NCBI GenBank assembly: GCA_902168115.1
Contig: CABHPB010000050.1
Coordinates: 1-64,000, forward strand
DNA: 64,000 nt
Source of the DNA: an uncultured Methylopila sp.
GTDB taxonomy: Bacteria > Pseudomonadota > Alphaproteobacteria > Rhizobiales > Methylopilaceae
Direction of reading: 5' to 3'
Both the position numbers and the translations under genes were made by a program. Each line of letters opens with the position of its first letter. The first letter of the stretch is position 1. This document shows, piece by piece, positions 24,147-34,125 of this stretch. Under the pieces are notes generated by a model. That model was given only the letters and a program-made list of their open reading frames with translations. It searched no databases and was not told the origin of the DNA.

Positions 24147-26129
24147 GTGGTTACGATCGACCAATCCCTTCTCAAGGGAAAAATCCGCGACCGGCCAATC
24201 AGCAAGGAGCTGGAGCTGGTTCTGACGCGAGCCGGCAACGCCGCGGGAATCGACAAGATCTTCGTGACCTCGGGCGGCCAGCCGGGAACCGCGGGCAAGA
24301 GCACCGGATCGACCCGGCACAATGGCGGCCGCGCCGCGGACCTGCGCCTTGTCGCGGGCGGAAAGCGCCTGACCTTCTCGGACTCAGCCGCCGATCCCCT
24401 GGTCGCGCGGTTTGTGACGGCGGCCGCCGCGCATGGCGCGAGCGGCATCGGCGCCGGCGTGAACTACATGGGCGCCGAGACGCTCCACGTCGGGTTCGGA
24501 CGCACGATCAGCGACGCCCAGAAGCTCGTCTGGGGCGCCGGCGGCCACGCCAAGAACGCGCCGCAGTGGCTCAGGGACGCGGCGAAGGAGGGCTGGTTCA
24601 ACCCGCCAGCCTGGGTGTTCGACGACGACGACAGCCCAGAGGACCTGCCGGAGGATCGTGACGACGTCATCAGGGCGGAGGACGACGACGAGATCGCCGA
24701 AGTCGTGGTGAAGCCTCTGGTTCTCGACGACATCCCCGCCCGCTTCTCCCGGGAAGTCATTCTGGCGGCGCAGGCGACGCAGCGCCGTTGGAGGACGCCC
24801 GCTTCCGTGACCCTAGCGCAATGGGCGCTCGAGAGCGCCTACGGCAAGAGCATGCCGGCTGGTTCCAACAATCCCTTCGGAATCAAGGCGTTGAGGGGCC
24901 AGCCGACGGTGATGGCCTCGACGATCGAGTTCATCGGCGGAAAGAAGGTTCGCAAGTCGGAGCCGTTCCGCGCCTTCGCCAGTCTGGACGAGGCGTTCAT
25001 CCAGCACGGCGAACTGCTGGGCACGTCGCGGCACTATGTCGAGGCGCGAAAGTTCACGAGCGATCCGGACCGTTTCGCCGACGCGCTGACTGGGATCTAC
25101 GCGACCGATCCGCAGTACGGCGCCAAACTCCGGAGCATCATGTCGAAGAACGATCTCTACCGGTTCGACATCGATGTGGACGGAGACGGTTCGGCGGATG
25201 TGGAGATTATCGGGCGCGGGACGGATGTGATGACGGAGGCCCTGCGGCGGGGCGACGCCCGCAAGACGCGCGTCATCGCGCTGCAGAAGCGGCTCGTCGA
25301 CCTCGGCTACAAGCTCGGCGAGATCGACGGAAAGTTCGGTTCGCTGACCGAGACGGCCGTCCTCGCCTTCCAGTCGGACAACGGACTGGCCTCGACCGGC
25401 TTCGTCGACGAGCGCACGGAGGCCGCGCTCGACGTCGCCGAGCCGCGCAGGCTCGACGAAAAACGCCTGCGGACGACCGAGACGGATCTCGCCGAGAGCG
25501 GATCGCGCATCGTCGTCAACGCCCGCCGGAGCAGGCTGCTCAGCTGGATCACGGCTGCGCTCGGCGCGCTCGGCGTCGGCAACAGCGCGGTCATCAACGC
25601 CGGGGGCGGGCAGGCCGGCGCCGCGGTCGGAACGCCGGGCGTCATGCCGGAGGGTCTGCTGCCGTTCCTTGCCGACGTGCAGAAGCTTGCGCCCGGCGCG
25701 CCTCCCGCCGAGCTCACACGGCTCGCCGACGCGGCCAAGGGGCTGTCGGCCAAGATCGGCGCGCTGTCGCCGCCGCCGGAAATCGTCGCCTGGCTCGGCC
25801 AGGTCCGGAAGACGATCTCGCCCGAGGTGCTGGCGAAGTACCCGGACATCTCGACGGTGCTCGACTCTCTCGCGCGGGCCCCGACACAGCAGAGCGGGGG
25901 CATGCGGACGATCTTCGACGTGCTGCCGGGCCTGTTCGCGCCGGGCGGAAATCTCCAGGCGATCATGGAGGGCGTTGCGGGGATCGGCGCGAGCGTGCTG
26001 CCGGGCTTCGGCGGCTCGGCGGCGATCCTTGCCGCGGCGCTCGCCTCACGCCTGTTCGCGAACAACATCGCGACCGCGCGCGTCGAGGATCATCAGAACG
26101 GGAACACGATCAGCCCGCTAAAGCCCTGA
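24147..26129 (+). CDS. Three-module peptidoglycan hydrolase-like protein
   Basis: 660 residues from a GTG at 24147 preceded by GAGGGGG. Modules: an M15-like D,D-peptidase fold (about 40-120: GSTRHNGGRAADLRLV ... ETLHVGFG, with the His/Asp/His pattern); a GH73 glucosaminidase (about 198-332: ILAAQATQRRW, LAQWALESAYGKSMPAGSNN, NPFGIKA, FRAFASLDEAFIQHGELL); a PG_binding_1 repeat (about 375-430: VIALQKRLVDLGYKLGEIDG). The last 180 residues hold two hydrophobic stretches (about 470-490, 605-640). No N-terminal signal peptide. The set resembles a phage-type lysin or cell-wall remodelling enzyme. It splits the usual holA-parB pair. Confidence 0.8.
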   Translation: MVTIDQSLLKGKIRDRPISKELELVLTRAGNAAGIDKIFVTSGGQPGTAGKSTGSTRHNGGRAADLRLVAGGKRLTFSDSAADPLVARFVTAAAAHGASGIGAGVNYMGAETLHVGFGRTISDAQKLVWGAGGHAKNAPQWLRDAAKEGWFNPPAWVFDDDDSPEDLPEDRDDVIRAEDDDEIAEVVVKPLVLDDIPARFSREVILAAQATQRRWRTPASVTLAQWALESAYGKSMPAGSNNPFGIKALRGQPTVMASTIEFIGGKKVRKSEPFRAFASLDEAFIQHGELLGTSRHYVEARKFTSDPDRFADALTGIYATDPQYGAKLRSIMSKNDLYRFDIDVDGDGSADVEIIGRGTDVMTEALRRGDARKTRVIALQKRLVDLGYKLGEIDGKFGSLTETAVLAFQSDNGLASTGFVDERTEAALDVAEPRRLDEKRLRTTETDLAESGSRIVVNARRSRLLSWITAALGALGVGNSAVINAGGGQAGAAVGTPGVMPEGLLPFLADVQKLAPGAPPAELTRLADAAKGLSAKIGALSPPPEIVAWLGQVRKTISPEVLAKYPDISTVLDSLARAPTQQSGGMRTIFDVLPGLFAPGGNLQAIMEGVAGIGASVLPGFGGSAAILAAALASRLFANNIATARVEDHQNGNTISPLKP

Positions 26130-26381
26130 GGGCCGAAAATCGCGAAACGGGGCGAAAAAATCGACCTCGTCAGAGACTCGCTGGCGGCGATTGTGGGTCC
26201 GGTCGGTATGATCGGGCCTCCGAAACGAAACGGCCGCCTGTGGGCTCCTGAGAGTCACGGGCGGCCGGGTCGGTTTCCAAAACTTCGGCGGCGGGCGGTT
26301 TTGGCCCGCCGGGCGGAGTTTGCGCGGCGCAAGCGCCAGACCGGCCGTTTTCGGGCGGGAAGAGCCGTCGTGGCTCGCTAG
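26130..26381. terminator. Convergent gap with hairpins
   Basis: 252 bases between convergent genes. GGCGGGC (26290-26296) and GCCCGCC (26304-26310) form a 7-bp hairpin around GGTTTTG; a second imperfect pair of CGGCCGCC-like arms lies at about 26230-26268. No proper U-tract on either side. Probably bidirectional transcription end. Confidence 0.4.
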
Positions 26382-27248
26382 TCAGCCGCGCAGGCGGCGC
26401 GCCAGCATGTCGAGCTGATCCAGAGAGGCGAAGCGAATCGTGAGCGAGCCGCCCGCGCCCTTCGTGGCCAGGGCGACGTCGAGGCCGAGCGCGGTCGCGA
26501 GCTCCTTCTCCAGAGCGATCGTGTCCGCGTCCCGCTCCGGCTTCGCCGGGCGAGCGCCGCCCTTGACCTCCGGCGCGCGCGCCAGCGCTTCGACCTCGCG
26601 CACCGACAGGCCGCGCTCGACCGCCTTCTTCGCGGCGGCCTCGGGATCGTCGAGCGTCAGCAGCGCGCGCGCGTGGCCGGCGCTCAGCGCGCCGTCCCGC
26701 ACATAGGCCTTCACCGGCTCCGGCAGCCTGAGCAGCCGCACCGTATTGGCGATGTGACTGCGGCTCTTGCCGATCACCTCGGCCAGCTTCTCCTGCGTGT
26801 AGGAGAACTGCTTCTGGAGCTGCTCGTAGCCGGCCGCTTCCTCCATGGCGTTGAGGTCGGCGCGCTGGACGTTCTCGACGATCGCGATCTCGAGCGCCTC
26901 GCGCTCGTCGACGTCGAGCACGACGATCGGCGCGTCGTGGACGCCCGCGCGCTGCGCCGCGCGCCAGCGGCGCTCTCCCGCGATGATCTCGAAGCTGTCG
27001 GCGTCGCCGGGCAGCCGCCGCACGAGAATTGGCTGAAGGACGCCCTTCTCCTTCACCGAAGCCGTCAGGTCCTCGAGCTCTTCCTCTCGGAACGTCTGGC
27101 GCGGATTGGCCTTGCTGGGCTTGAGCTGGGCGATCTGCGCGCGGCGCTGCGGCCGGGCGCGATCGAGGCTCGTCACCTCCTCGCCGACGTCGCCGATGAG
27201 CGCCGCAAGTCCCCGTCCAAGCCTGGAGCGCTGCTCCTCCGCCATCAT
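26382..27248 (-). CDS. parB: Chromosome partitioning protein ParB
   Basis: 288 residues. N-terminus RSRLGRGLAALIGD is the ParA-contact segment; the CTPase domain has PNPRQTF-like KANPRQTFREEELEDL and the signature GERRWRAAQRAG (about 88); the helix-turn-helix KSRSHIANTVRLLRLP (about 160) reads parS; a C-terminal dimerisation domain ends at residue 288. It binds parS sites and spreads as a CTP clamp to build the origin partition complex. Two perfect parS sites lie 1.5-3.5 kb away. The start is one of two adjacent ATGs. Confidence 0.96.
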   Translation of the reverse strand: MMAEEQRSRLGRGLAALIGDVGEEVTSLDRARPQRRAQIAQLKPSKANPRQTFREEELEDLTASVKEKGVLQPILVRRLPGDADSFEIIAGERRWRAAQRAGVHDAPIVVLDVDEREALEIAIVENVQRADLNAMEEAAGYEQLQKQFSYTQEKLAEVIGKSRSHIANTVRLLRLPEPVKAYVRDGALSAGHARALLTLDDPEAAAKKAVERGLSVREVEALARAPEVKGGARPAKPERDADTIALEKELATALGLDVALATKGAGGSLTIRFASLDQLDMLARRLRG

Positions 27249-27273
27249 GCTGATCTCCGATACGCCTTGAACG

Positions 27274-28095
27274 TCACGCCGCCCGCAGCGCGCGCTCGCG
27301 CTGGATCACTTCGGAAGCGAGCCTCAGATAGGCCTGGCTGCCGGTGCATTTCAGGTCGTAGAGCAGCGCCGGCTTACCGTAGGACGGCGCCTCCGAGACG
27401 CGGACGTTCCGGGGAATCATGGTTTCGTAAACCTTGTCGCCGAGGAACTGCCGCACGTCGGCGACGACCTGGCCGGACAGATTGTTGCGCGGGTCGAACA
27501 TGGTCAGTACGACGCCGTGGATCGAGAGCTGCGGGTTCAGTGTCTGGCGGACCTGCTCGACGGTGCGGAGCAGCTGGCTGAGACCCTCCAGCGCGAAGAA
27601 CTCGCACTGCAGCGGCACCACGATCGCGTTCGCCGCGGCCATCGCGTTGATGGTGAGCAGGTTGAGCGAGGGCGGGCAGTCGACCAGCACATAGGTGTAG
27701 CGGGTCGCGCCCTCGTCGGCGTGAAGCGCGGCGATGGCGTCGCGCAGCCGGAAGGCGCGGTCCTTCTCGGAGGCGATCTCGAGCTCGACGCCGAGGAGAT
27801 CCATCGTCGACGGCGCGAGATGCAGGCGCGGGACGACGGTTTCCTGGATTGTCGCGCCGAGGGTGGCGTCGCCGGTGAGCACGTCGTAGGTCGACAGCTT
27901 GCGCGCCTTGCGGTCGATCCCGAGCCCGGTCGAAGCGTTGCCCTGAGGGTCGAGATCGACGATCAGCACGGTCTCGCCGATCGCCGCCAGCGCCGTTCCG
28001 AGATTGATCGCGGTGGTCGTCTTGCCGACGCCGCCCTTCTGGTTGGCGAGGGTCAGCACCCGAGGCGCGCCGGGCGGAAAAGCGTTCGAAAGCAT
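27274..28095 (-). CDS. parA: Chromosome partitioning ATPase ParA
   Basis: 273 residues. Deviant Walker A KGGVGKTTT (about 19-27), Walker A' and B in VDLDPQGNASTGLG and VLVDCPPSLNLLTINAM. It is a nucleoid-binding ATPase that moves ParB-bound origins apart. 25 bases upstream of parB and downstream of rsmG in the classic order. Start ATG 28095. Confidence 0.97.
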   Translation of the reverse strand: MLSNAFPPGAPRVLTLANQKGGVGKTTTAINLGTALAAIGETVLIVDLDPQGNASTGLGIDRKARKLSTYDVLTGDATLGATIQETVVPRLHLAPSTMDLLGVELEIASEKDRAFRLRDAIAALHADEGATRYTYVLVDCPPSLNLLTINAMAAANAIVVPLQCEFFALEGLSQLLRTVEQVRQTLNPQLSIHGVVLTMFDPRNNLSGQVVADVRQFLGDKVYETMIPRNVRVSEAPSYGKPALLYDLKCTGSQAYLRLASEVIQRERALRAA

Positions 28096-28126
28096 GGCGC
28101 TGGCTCCGGAAAGCTGCGTCGCTCGA

Positions 28127-28765
28127 TCAGCCGGCAGGTCCCTCGAACGCTTCGACGCGCACGATGCGGGCGATTTCGTCCGTCAGACTCGGGTGGAACG
28201 ACGCCCTGAATCTCCAGGATTTCTCCGCCTCGGTCAATTCCGCGGAGGCCTCGCGGCCCTTCGGAAACAGTCCGACGGCGCCGGTTTTCAACAGCGGCGC
28301 CGCAATGCCGAGAAGCGCGGTGAGCGGCGCGAGCGCGCGGGCGGTGACCACGTCGGCCGACAGGCCGGCGAGGGCGGCTTCCGCGCGCTCGGCGTGGATG
28401 TTCGCCGAGACGCCCATCGCGCGCGATGCCTCGCGCAGGAAGGCGGCCTTCTTGCCGTTGCTCTCGACGAGATGGATGTCCGTCGTCCCCGACAGGATCG
28501 CCGCCACGACGAGGCCGGGAAATCCGCCCCCGGAGCCAATGTCCACCCACCGTGCCGGCTCGGGCGGCGCGAGCGCGACGAGCTGGGCGCTGTCGGCGAT
28601 GTGCCGCGTCCAGATCTCATCGAGCGTGTTCGGCGCAACGAGGTTGGTCTTGGCCTGCCAGCGATCGAGCGTCGTGACCAGCGTGTCGAGTCGCGCCCAT
28701 GTTTCACGTGAAACATCGACCAGCCGCTCGGCCGCGGCCCGATCAGCGGCGCGCGCGTCGCTCAC
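28127..28765 (-). CDS. rsmG: 16S rRNA (guanine527-N7)-methyltransferase RsmG
   Basis: 212 residues, GTG start at 28765 overlapping the mnmG stop. The SAM-binding motif [15 protein letters not shown] (about 71-85), the [14 protein letters not shown] acidic loop and the VTARALAPL segment are the RsmG pattern. It methylates G527 of 16S rRNA; loss gives low-level streptomycin resistance in other bacteria. Codons 17-22 (VSRETW) are encoded by a parS site. Confidence 0.95.
   Translation of the reverse strand: MSDARAADRAAAERLVDVSRETWARLDTLVTTLDRWQAKTNLVAPNTLDEIWTRHIADSAQLVALAPPEPARWVDIGSGGGFPGLVVAAILSGTTDIHLVESNGKKAAFLREASRAMGVSANIHAERAEAALAGLSADVVTARALAPLTALLGIAAPLLKTGAVGLFPKGREASAELTEAEKSWRFRASFHPSLTDEIARIVRVEAFEGPAG
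28700..28715. promoter_or_regulatory. parS: parS site inside rsmG
   Basis: TGTTTCACGTGAAACA, the exact 16-bp palindromic parS sequence bound by chromosomal ParB proteins. It lies within the 5' end of the rsmG coding sequence and about 0.6 kb from parA. Confidence 0.96.
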
Positions 28766-30642
28766 GCCACGGCGGCGCGGCGCGCCCTCACGGCGAGCAA
28801 AGCGAGCGCGGCCGGCGTCATGCCCTCGATGCGCCCGGCCTGTCCGAGCGTGCGGGGTGCGACGCGCGCTAGCTTCTCGGAGAGCTCGGCCGACAGCCCG
28901 GGAATGGTCCGGTAGTCGACGCCCGCGGGGAGGGCGAGTTCTTCCTCGGCCTTCCGGCGCGAGACCTCGGCGGTTTGGCGGTCGAGATAGACCGCGTAGC
29001 CGGCCTCGATCGTCAGCTGCTCGAAGGTCCTGGCGTTGATCCCGCCGAGCTCGGGCCAGACGCGGACGACGTCAGCGCCGGTCACATGCGGCAGCGAGAG
29101 CAGATCGAAGGCGGAGCGCCGGCGTCCGTCCTGGTTCACCTGCAGGCCCGCCCGCGCGGCCTCGGCCGGGGTCAAGGTGAGCGATCGGGCGAGCGCCTCG
29201 GCGGCCGCCAGCCGGTCCGCCTTTTCCGCGAAGGCTTTCTCGCGGCGCGAACCGACGACGCCGAGCGCGGCGCCCTTCGCCGTCAGGCGCAGATCCGCGT
29301 TGTCGCCGCGAAGCGACAGCCGGTATTCGGCGCGCGAGGTGAACATGCGATAGGGCTCGGTGACGCCATGCGTGACGAGGTCATCGACCATCACGCCGAG
29401 ATAGGCCTCGGAGCGCTCGAAGGTCGCGGCGTCCGAGCCGCCCGCCTTGCAGGCCGCGTTCAGGCCGGCGAGCAGACCTTGCGCCGCGGCCTCCTCGTAG
29501 CCGGTGGTGCCGTTGATCTGTCCGGCGAGGAAGAGGCCTGGCAGGCGCTTGCATTCGAGCGTCGGGTCGAGCTCGCGCGGATCGATATGGTCGTATTCGA
29601 TCGCGTAGCCGGGCCGCAGGATCTCCACGCGCTCCAGCCCCGGCATCGAGCGGACCAGCGCCAGCTGCACGTCTTCCGGCAGGGAGGTGGAGATGCCGTT
29701 CGGATAGACGGTCGCATCGTCGAGGCCTTCGGGCTCCAGAAAGACCTGATGGCCGTCGCGCTCGCCGAAGCGGACCACCTTGTCCTCGATCGAGGGGCAG
29801 TAGCGCGGGCCTCGGCTCTCGATGCGGCCGGAATACATCGCCGAGCGCGCGAGGTTGGCGCGGATGACCGCGTGGGTCTCAGGCGTCGTGCGGGTGACAT
29901 GGCAGGCGATCTGCGGATTGGCGATCGCGTCGGTCAGCGTGGAGAACGGCTCCGGCGGCGAGTCGCCGTCCTGCCGGTCGAGCCCTTCAAAGTCGATCGT
30001 GCGGCCGTCGAGCCGCGGCGGGGTGCCGGTCTTAAGGCGGCCGAGCGCGAGGCCCGCGGCGTCAAGGCGCTTCGACAGGCCGAGCGCGGGGGCCTCGCCG
30101 ACGCGACCGGCTGGGATCTGGCGCTCGCCGATGTGGATGAGGCCTCGCAGGAAAGTGCCGGTGGTGATGACGACCGCGCCTGCCCGGATGCTGCGGCCGT
30201 CGGCGGTGACGACGCCCGAGACGCGGTCGCCGGCCGCGATCAGGTCGTCGATCTCCGCCTCGACGACGTCGAGGTTCGGGGTCCGGGCGAGGGCGGCCTG
30301 GACCGCGGCGGCGTAGAGGCGCCGGTCCTGCTGCGCGCGGGGGCCGCGCACCGCCGGGCCCTTGCTCCGGTTCAGCACGCGAAACTGGATGCCGCCGTCG
30401 TCGGCGCAGCGGCCCATCAGCCCGTCCAGCGCGTCGACCTCGCGGACGAGATGGCCCTTGCCGAGCCCGCCGATGGCGGGGTTGCACGACATGGCGCCGA
30501 TCGTGTCAGCCCGATGGGTGACAAGCGCCGTGCGCGCGCCGGCCCGCGCCGCCGCGGCCGCGGCTTCGCAGCCCGCATGTCCGCCGCCCACGACGATGAC
30601 GTCGTAGCCGTGCGGGTCCGGGGTCTTGGGTCGAAGGCTCAT
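28762..30642 (-). CDS. mnmG: tRNA uridine-5-carboxymethylaminomethyl synthesis enzyme MnmG
   Basis: 626 residues from the ATG at 30642 (E. coli 629). FAD-binding start [20 protein letters not shown], the conserved [20 protein letters not shown], and [11 protein letters not shown]-type [19 protein letters not shown] are present. With MnmE it makes the cmnm5 modification at wobble uridine 34. It starts 66 bases after the mnmE stop, with a parS site in that gap, and overlaps rsmG at its end. Confidence 0.97.
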   Translation of the reverse strand: MSLRPKTPDPHGYDVIVVGGGHAGCEAAAAAARAGARTALVTHRADTIGAMSCNPAIGGLGKGHLVREVDALDGLMGRCADDGGIQFRVLNRSKGPAVRGPRAQQDRRLYAAAVQAALARTPNLDVVEAEIDDLIAAGDRVSGVVTADGRSIRAGAVVITTGTFLRGLIHIGERQIPAGRVGEAPALGLSKRLDAAGLALGRLKTGTPPRLDGRTIDFEGLDRQDGDSPPEPFSTLTDAIANPQIACHVTRTTPETHAVIRANLARSAMYSGRIESRGPRYCPSIEDKVVRFGERDGHQVFLEPEGLDDATVYPNGISTSLPEDVQLALVRSMPGLERVEILRPGYAIEYDHIDPRELDPTLECKRLPGLFLAGQINGTTGYEEAAAQGLLAGLNAACKAGGSDAATFERSEAYLGVMVDDLVTHGVTEPYRMFTSRAEYRLSLRGDNADLRLTAKGAALGVVGSRREKAFAEKADRLAAAEALARSLTLTPAEAARAGLQVNQDGRRRSAFDLLSLPHVTGADVVRVWPELGGINARTFEQLTIEAGYAVYLDRQTAEVSRRKAEEELALPAGVDYRTIPGLSAELSEKLARVAPRTLGQAGRIEGMTPAALALLAVRARRAAVA

Positions 30643-30678
30643 GGACGCGTCGATACTGGCGCACGGCGCGGCGCGCAA

Positions 30679-30694
30679 TGTTTCACGTGAAACA
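30679..30694. promoter_or_regulatory. parS: parS site between mnmE and mnmG
   Basis: Second exact copy of TGTTTCACGTGAAACA, in the 66-base gap between mnmE and mnmG, 1979 bases from the first. Perfect parS pairs this close to parAB are a hallmark of origin-proximal regions. Confidence 0.96.
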
Positions 30695-30708
30695 TCGGCG
30701 CGGGTAGG

Positions 30709-32037
30709 TCACTTCCCGATGCAGAAGGACGAGAAGATCGCGCCGAGAACCTCTTCGACGCCGATCCGCCCGGTGATCCGTCCGAGCTCTGTCGCGGCGG
30801 CGCGAAGCTGCTCGGCCAGCAGTTCGTCCGGCGTGTCGTCCCAGGAGGCGAGGGCGTCTGCGAGCTGGCGGTGGACTGCGCGCGCGGCGTCGCGGTGGCG
30901 GGCGCGGGTGAGGCCGACGTCCCTCCCGGCGCCCAGCGCCTCGCGACCAGCCTCCGCCAGCGCCGCAACCAGCGCGCCGAGGCCCTCGCCGGTGCGCGCC
31001 GAGATCCGGTGGCCCACGGCGGCGGATGCCTCGGCGAGGTCGATCTTGCTGGCGACGCGCCAAATTCTGGATGCGTCGACGGCCGGCGGCTCGCCAGCCG
31101 CGGCGGCGTCCTCGAGCCACAGGACGAGGTCGGCCGCCGCCCCTCGCGCCTCCGCCCGCCTCACGCCTTCCTGCTCGGCGGCGTCCGCCGCGTCCCTGAG
31201 GCCGGCCGTGTCGGCGACGGTCACGGGCACGCCGTCGAGGTCGAGGTGGACCTCGAGCACGTCGCGCGTCGTGCCGGCCGCCTCCGTGACGATGGCGACG
31301 TCGCGCTTCGCCAGCGCGTTCAGCAGCGACGACTTCCCCGCGTTCGGCCGCCCGAGGATGGCCACCTGGAACCCCTCGCGCATGCGCTCCGCCCGCCGGT
31401 CCGCGATCGCCTCCGCGATGTCGCGCGCTAGCGCCTCGACCTCCTGTCGCGCCGCGCCGCGGGCGGCGTCGGTGACGTCCTCCTCGTCCGAAAAATCGAT
31501 GCCGGCCTCGACCAGCGCCATTGCGGCGACCAGGCGTTCGCGCCAGCGCTCGACGACGGCCGACAGCGCGCCCTCGCTCTGCAGCAGGGCCTGCCTGCGC
31601 TGCGCCTCGGTGTCGGCGCCGAGCAGGTCTGCGAGCCCTTCCGCTTCCGCGAGGTCCATCCGGCCGGCGACGAAGGCGCGGCGGGTGAACTCGCCCGGCT
31701 CGGCGAGCCGGACGCCGGCGATCGACAGCACGGCGTCGAGCGTCGCCGCCGTCACCGCGCGGCCGCCATGGATGTGCAGTTCGGCGAGGTCCTCGCCGGT
31801 GGCCGAGGCCGGACCTGGGAACCAGAGCGCAAGCCCCCGGTCGAGCAGGCCGCCGTCTCTCGGATCGCGGAAGGCGCGGAAGGCGGCTCGGCGGGGCTCT
31901 GCACCTCCGCCGGCGATCGCGACGAGGCAGGCGAAGGCGTCGGGGCCGGAGATGCGGATCACCGCGATCGCCGCCTTGCCCGGCGCCGTCGAAACCGCCG
32001 CGATCGTGTCGCGGGACTTGAACCCGTCGCCTCCCAT
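30709..32037 (-). CDS. mnmE: tRNA modification GTPase MnmE
   Basis: 442 residues from the ATG at 32037, chosen for GGAG 8 bases upstream and because MnmE proteins start just before [22 protein letters not shown]; an ATG at 32076 would add 13 residues. N-terminal folate-binding domain, G domain with [28 protein letters not shown], and the C-terminal FCIGK where the cysteine is essential. Works with MnmG on tRNA wobble uridine. Divergent from the DUF255 gene. Confidence 0.95.
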   Translation of the reverse strand: MGGDGFKSRDTIAAVSTAPGKAAIAVIRISGPDAFACLVAIAGGGAEPRRAAFRAFRDPRDGGLLDRGLALWFPGPASATGEDLAELHIHGGRAVTAATLDAVLSIAGVRLAEPGEFTRRAFVAGRMDLAEAEGLADLLGADTEAQRRQALLQSEGALSAVVERWRERLVAAMALVEAGIDFSDEEDVTDAARGAARQEVEALARDIAEAIADRRAERMREGFQVAILGRPNAGKSSLLNALAKRDVAIVTEAAGTTRDVLEVHLDLDGVPVTVADTAGLRDAADAAEQEGVRRAEARGAAADLVLWLEDAAAAGEPPAVDASRIWRVASKIDLAEASAAVGHRISARTGEGLGALVAALAEAGREALGAGRDVGLTRARHRDAARAVHRQLADALASWDDTPDELLAEQLRAAATELGRITGRIGVEEVLGAIFSSFCIGK

Positions 32038-32074
32038 GGCGAGTTTCTCCGAAACAGACCGATCCGGACCGCTC

Positions 32075-34123
32075 ATGCCAAACCGCCTCGCCGACGCCGC
32101 AAGCCCCTATCTCCTGCAGCACGCCGACAATCCGGTCGACTGGTGGGAGTGGTCGCCGGAGGCCTTCGAGGAGGCCAGGCGGCTGAACCGGCCGGTGCTG
32201 CTCTCGATCGGCTACGCCGCGTGCCACTGGTGCCACGTCATGGCCCATGAGAGCTTCGAGGACGAGGCCGTCGCCGCGGTGATGAACGAGCATCTGGTTT
32301 CGATCAAGGTGGATCGCGAGGAGCGCCCCGACGTCGACCAGATCTACATGGCCGCGCTGCATGCGCTCGGGCAGCAGGGTGGCTGGCCGCTCACGATGTT
32401 CCTCACCCCGTCCGGGGATCCGTTCTGGGGCGGCACCTATTTTCCGAAGGAGGCCAGATACGGCCGGCCCGGCTTCCCGGACGTCGTTCGCACGCTGTCC
32501 CGGGTCTATGCGGAGGAGCCCGAGCGCGTCTTCCAGAACGCGACGGGCATCGCTGCGCGGCTCAAGCCAAAGCCCGCGGAGGAGGGCGCCTTCGGCCTCG
32601 CCGAGCTCGACGAGACGGCGCGGCGGCTGGTCCGCATCTTCGATCCGGTCGACGGCGGTTTCCAGGGCTCGCCGAAGTTCCCGCAGGCCGGCGTGCTGGA
32701 GCTGATGCTGCGCGCCGCCGCCCGAACCGGAGAGGGCGACGTCGCCGCCCCGGCCAATCTCACATTGGCGCGCATGGCGGCCGGCGGGATCCACGACCAT
32801 GTCGGCGGCGGCTTCGCGCGCTATTCGGTCGACGCGCAGTGGCTCGTCCCGCATTTCGAAAAGATGCTCTACGACAACGCCCAGCTGCTGCCGCTCTATG
32901 CAGCCGCGGGGCGCGCGCTGGGCGACTCCCGCCTGCTCGACGCCGCGCACGGGATCGTCGACTGGCTCGAGCGCGAGATGATCACCGAGGAAGGCGCCTT
33001 CGCCGCGAGCCTCGACGCCGACAGCGAGGGCGAGGAGGGCAAATTCTACGTCTGGTCGCGGGCGGAGCTGGACGAGGCGCTCGGTCCGGACGACGCGGCT
33101 TTCGCGGCCGACGTGCTCGACATCTCCGCCGCCGGCAATTTCGAGGGCGCGTCGATTCCCAACCGCCTTGACGCCCCGAAGGCGGCGTCGGTCGACGAGG
33201 CGCGGCTGACGCAGATCCGGGCGCGCATGCTCGCGACCCGCGCGAAACGGATCCGCCCGGGACGCGACGACAAGGGGCTCGCGGACTGGAACGGGCTGAT
33301 GATCGCGGCGCTCGCCGACGCTGCTTTCGCGCTCCATCGGCCCGACGCGCTCGAACTCGCCAGGCGCGCCTTCGCCGCGATCGTCGCGAGCCACGCGCGC
33401 GGAGAGCGGCTGGGCCACGCCTTCCGCGCCGGCCGGCTGATCTTTCCCGGCTTCGCCTCGGACTACGGAGCGATGGCGCTGGCGGCGATCGCGCTCGCCG
33501 GCGCGACCGGCGAGGTCGCCTATCGCGATCACGCCGCGCGCTGGCTCGACGCGGCGCGCGCGCACCATCGCAATCCGGCCGGTCCCGGCTACGCGGTCGA
33601 CGCCGACGACGCGCCCCGCCTCGTCGTGCGGCCGGAGGCGCTGATGGACGAGGCCATGCCGAGCGGGACGGCGCTGATCCTCGCAGCGGAGGTCCGGCTC
33701 GCGACCTTTGACGCGGACGAGGAGCGCCTCGTTCGTTTCGACCGGGAGCTCGAGGCGCTCGGCGGACGGATGGGGTCGAACGTCATCGGCCATGCCGGCC
33801 TGCTGAACGCGCTCGACGCGCGGCTCCGGCTGTCGTCGATCGTCGTCATCGGGGACGGGGACGCCGCCGACGCGCTCCACCGCAAGGCCATGGCCGCGCC
33901 GTCATGGGAACGGGTCGTGCGGCGCGTGCGCAGCGCCTCGGATCTTCCGGACGGCCACCCGGCCCGCGCCGCTAAGGTCTCCGGGGCGGCGGCTCTGGTC
34001 TGCGCCGGCCAGGCCTGCTCGGCCCCGGCGACGACGCCCGAGGCGCTGTCGGCCGCGCTCGCAAACCTCGCCGACCTTTCCGAGCCGGCTCTATCCATCT
34101 CGCCCGGCGACGGCCCGAACTGA
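32075..34123 (+). CDS. DUF255 thioredoxin-like protein (YyaL/SSP411 family)
   Basis: 682 residues. N-terminal thioredoxin-like DUF255 domain ([51 protein letters not shown] with a CHWC redox motif near 50), then [20 protein letters not shown], and a long alpha/alpha-barrel like that of glycan epimerases (about 190-680). Function unproven; relatives occur from bacteria to human SPATA20. The start at 32075 overlaps the alternative mnmE start codon on the other strand. Convergent, 2 bases from the transpeptidase gene. Confidence 0.92.
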   Translation: MPNRLADAASPYLLQHADNPVDWWEWSPEAFEEARRLNRPVLLSIGYAACHWCHVMAHESFEDEAVAAVMNEHLVSIKVDREERPDVDQIYMAALHALGQQGGWPLTMFLTPSGDPFWGGTYFPKEARYGRPGFPDVVRTLSRVYAEEPERVFQNATGIAARLKPKPAEEGAFGLAELDETARRLVRIFDPVDGGFQGSPKFPQAGVLELMLRAAARTGEGDVAAPANLTLARMAAGGIHDHVGGGFARYSVDAQWLVPHFEKMLYDNAQLLPLYAAAGRALGDSRLLDAAHGIVDWLEREMITEEGAFAASLDADSEGEEGKFYVWSRAELDEALGPDDAAFAADVLDISAAGNFEGASIPNRLDAPKAASVDEARLTQIRARMLATRAKRIRPGRDDKGLADWNGLMIAALADAAFALHRPDALELARRAFAAIVASHARGERLGHAFRAGRLIFPGFASDYGAMALAAIALAGATGEVAYRDHAARWLDAARAHHRNPAGPGYAVDADDAPRLVVRPEALMDEAMPSGTALILAAEVRLATFDADEERLVRFDRELEALGGRMGSNVIGHAGLLNALDARLRLSSIVVIGDGDAADALHRKAMAAPSWERVVRRVRSASDLPDGHPARAAKVSGAAALVCAGQACSAPATTPEALSAALANLADLSEPALSISPGDGPN

Positions 34124-34125
34124 CG

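Noticed and set aside
23881-24225. 114-codon frame before the lysin-like gene
   Set aside because: No start signals, mixed composition, overlaps the real gene start in another frame.
30626-32074. 480-residue N-terminal extension of the DUF255 protein
   Set aside because: It lies entirely on the antisense of mnmE; the family N-terminus begins at the ATG at 32075.
30683-33880. 1065-codon minus-strand frame over mnmE and the DUF255 gene
   Set aside because: A frame covering the complements of two well-supported genes; no motif, low complexity.
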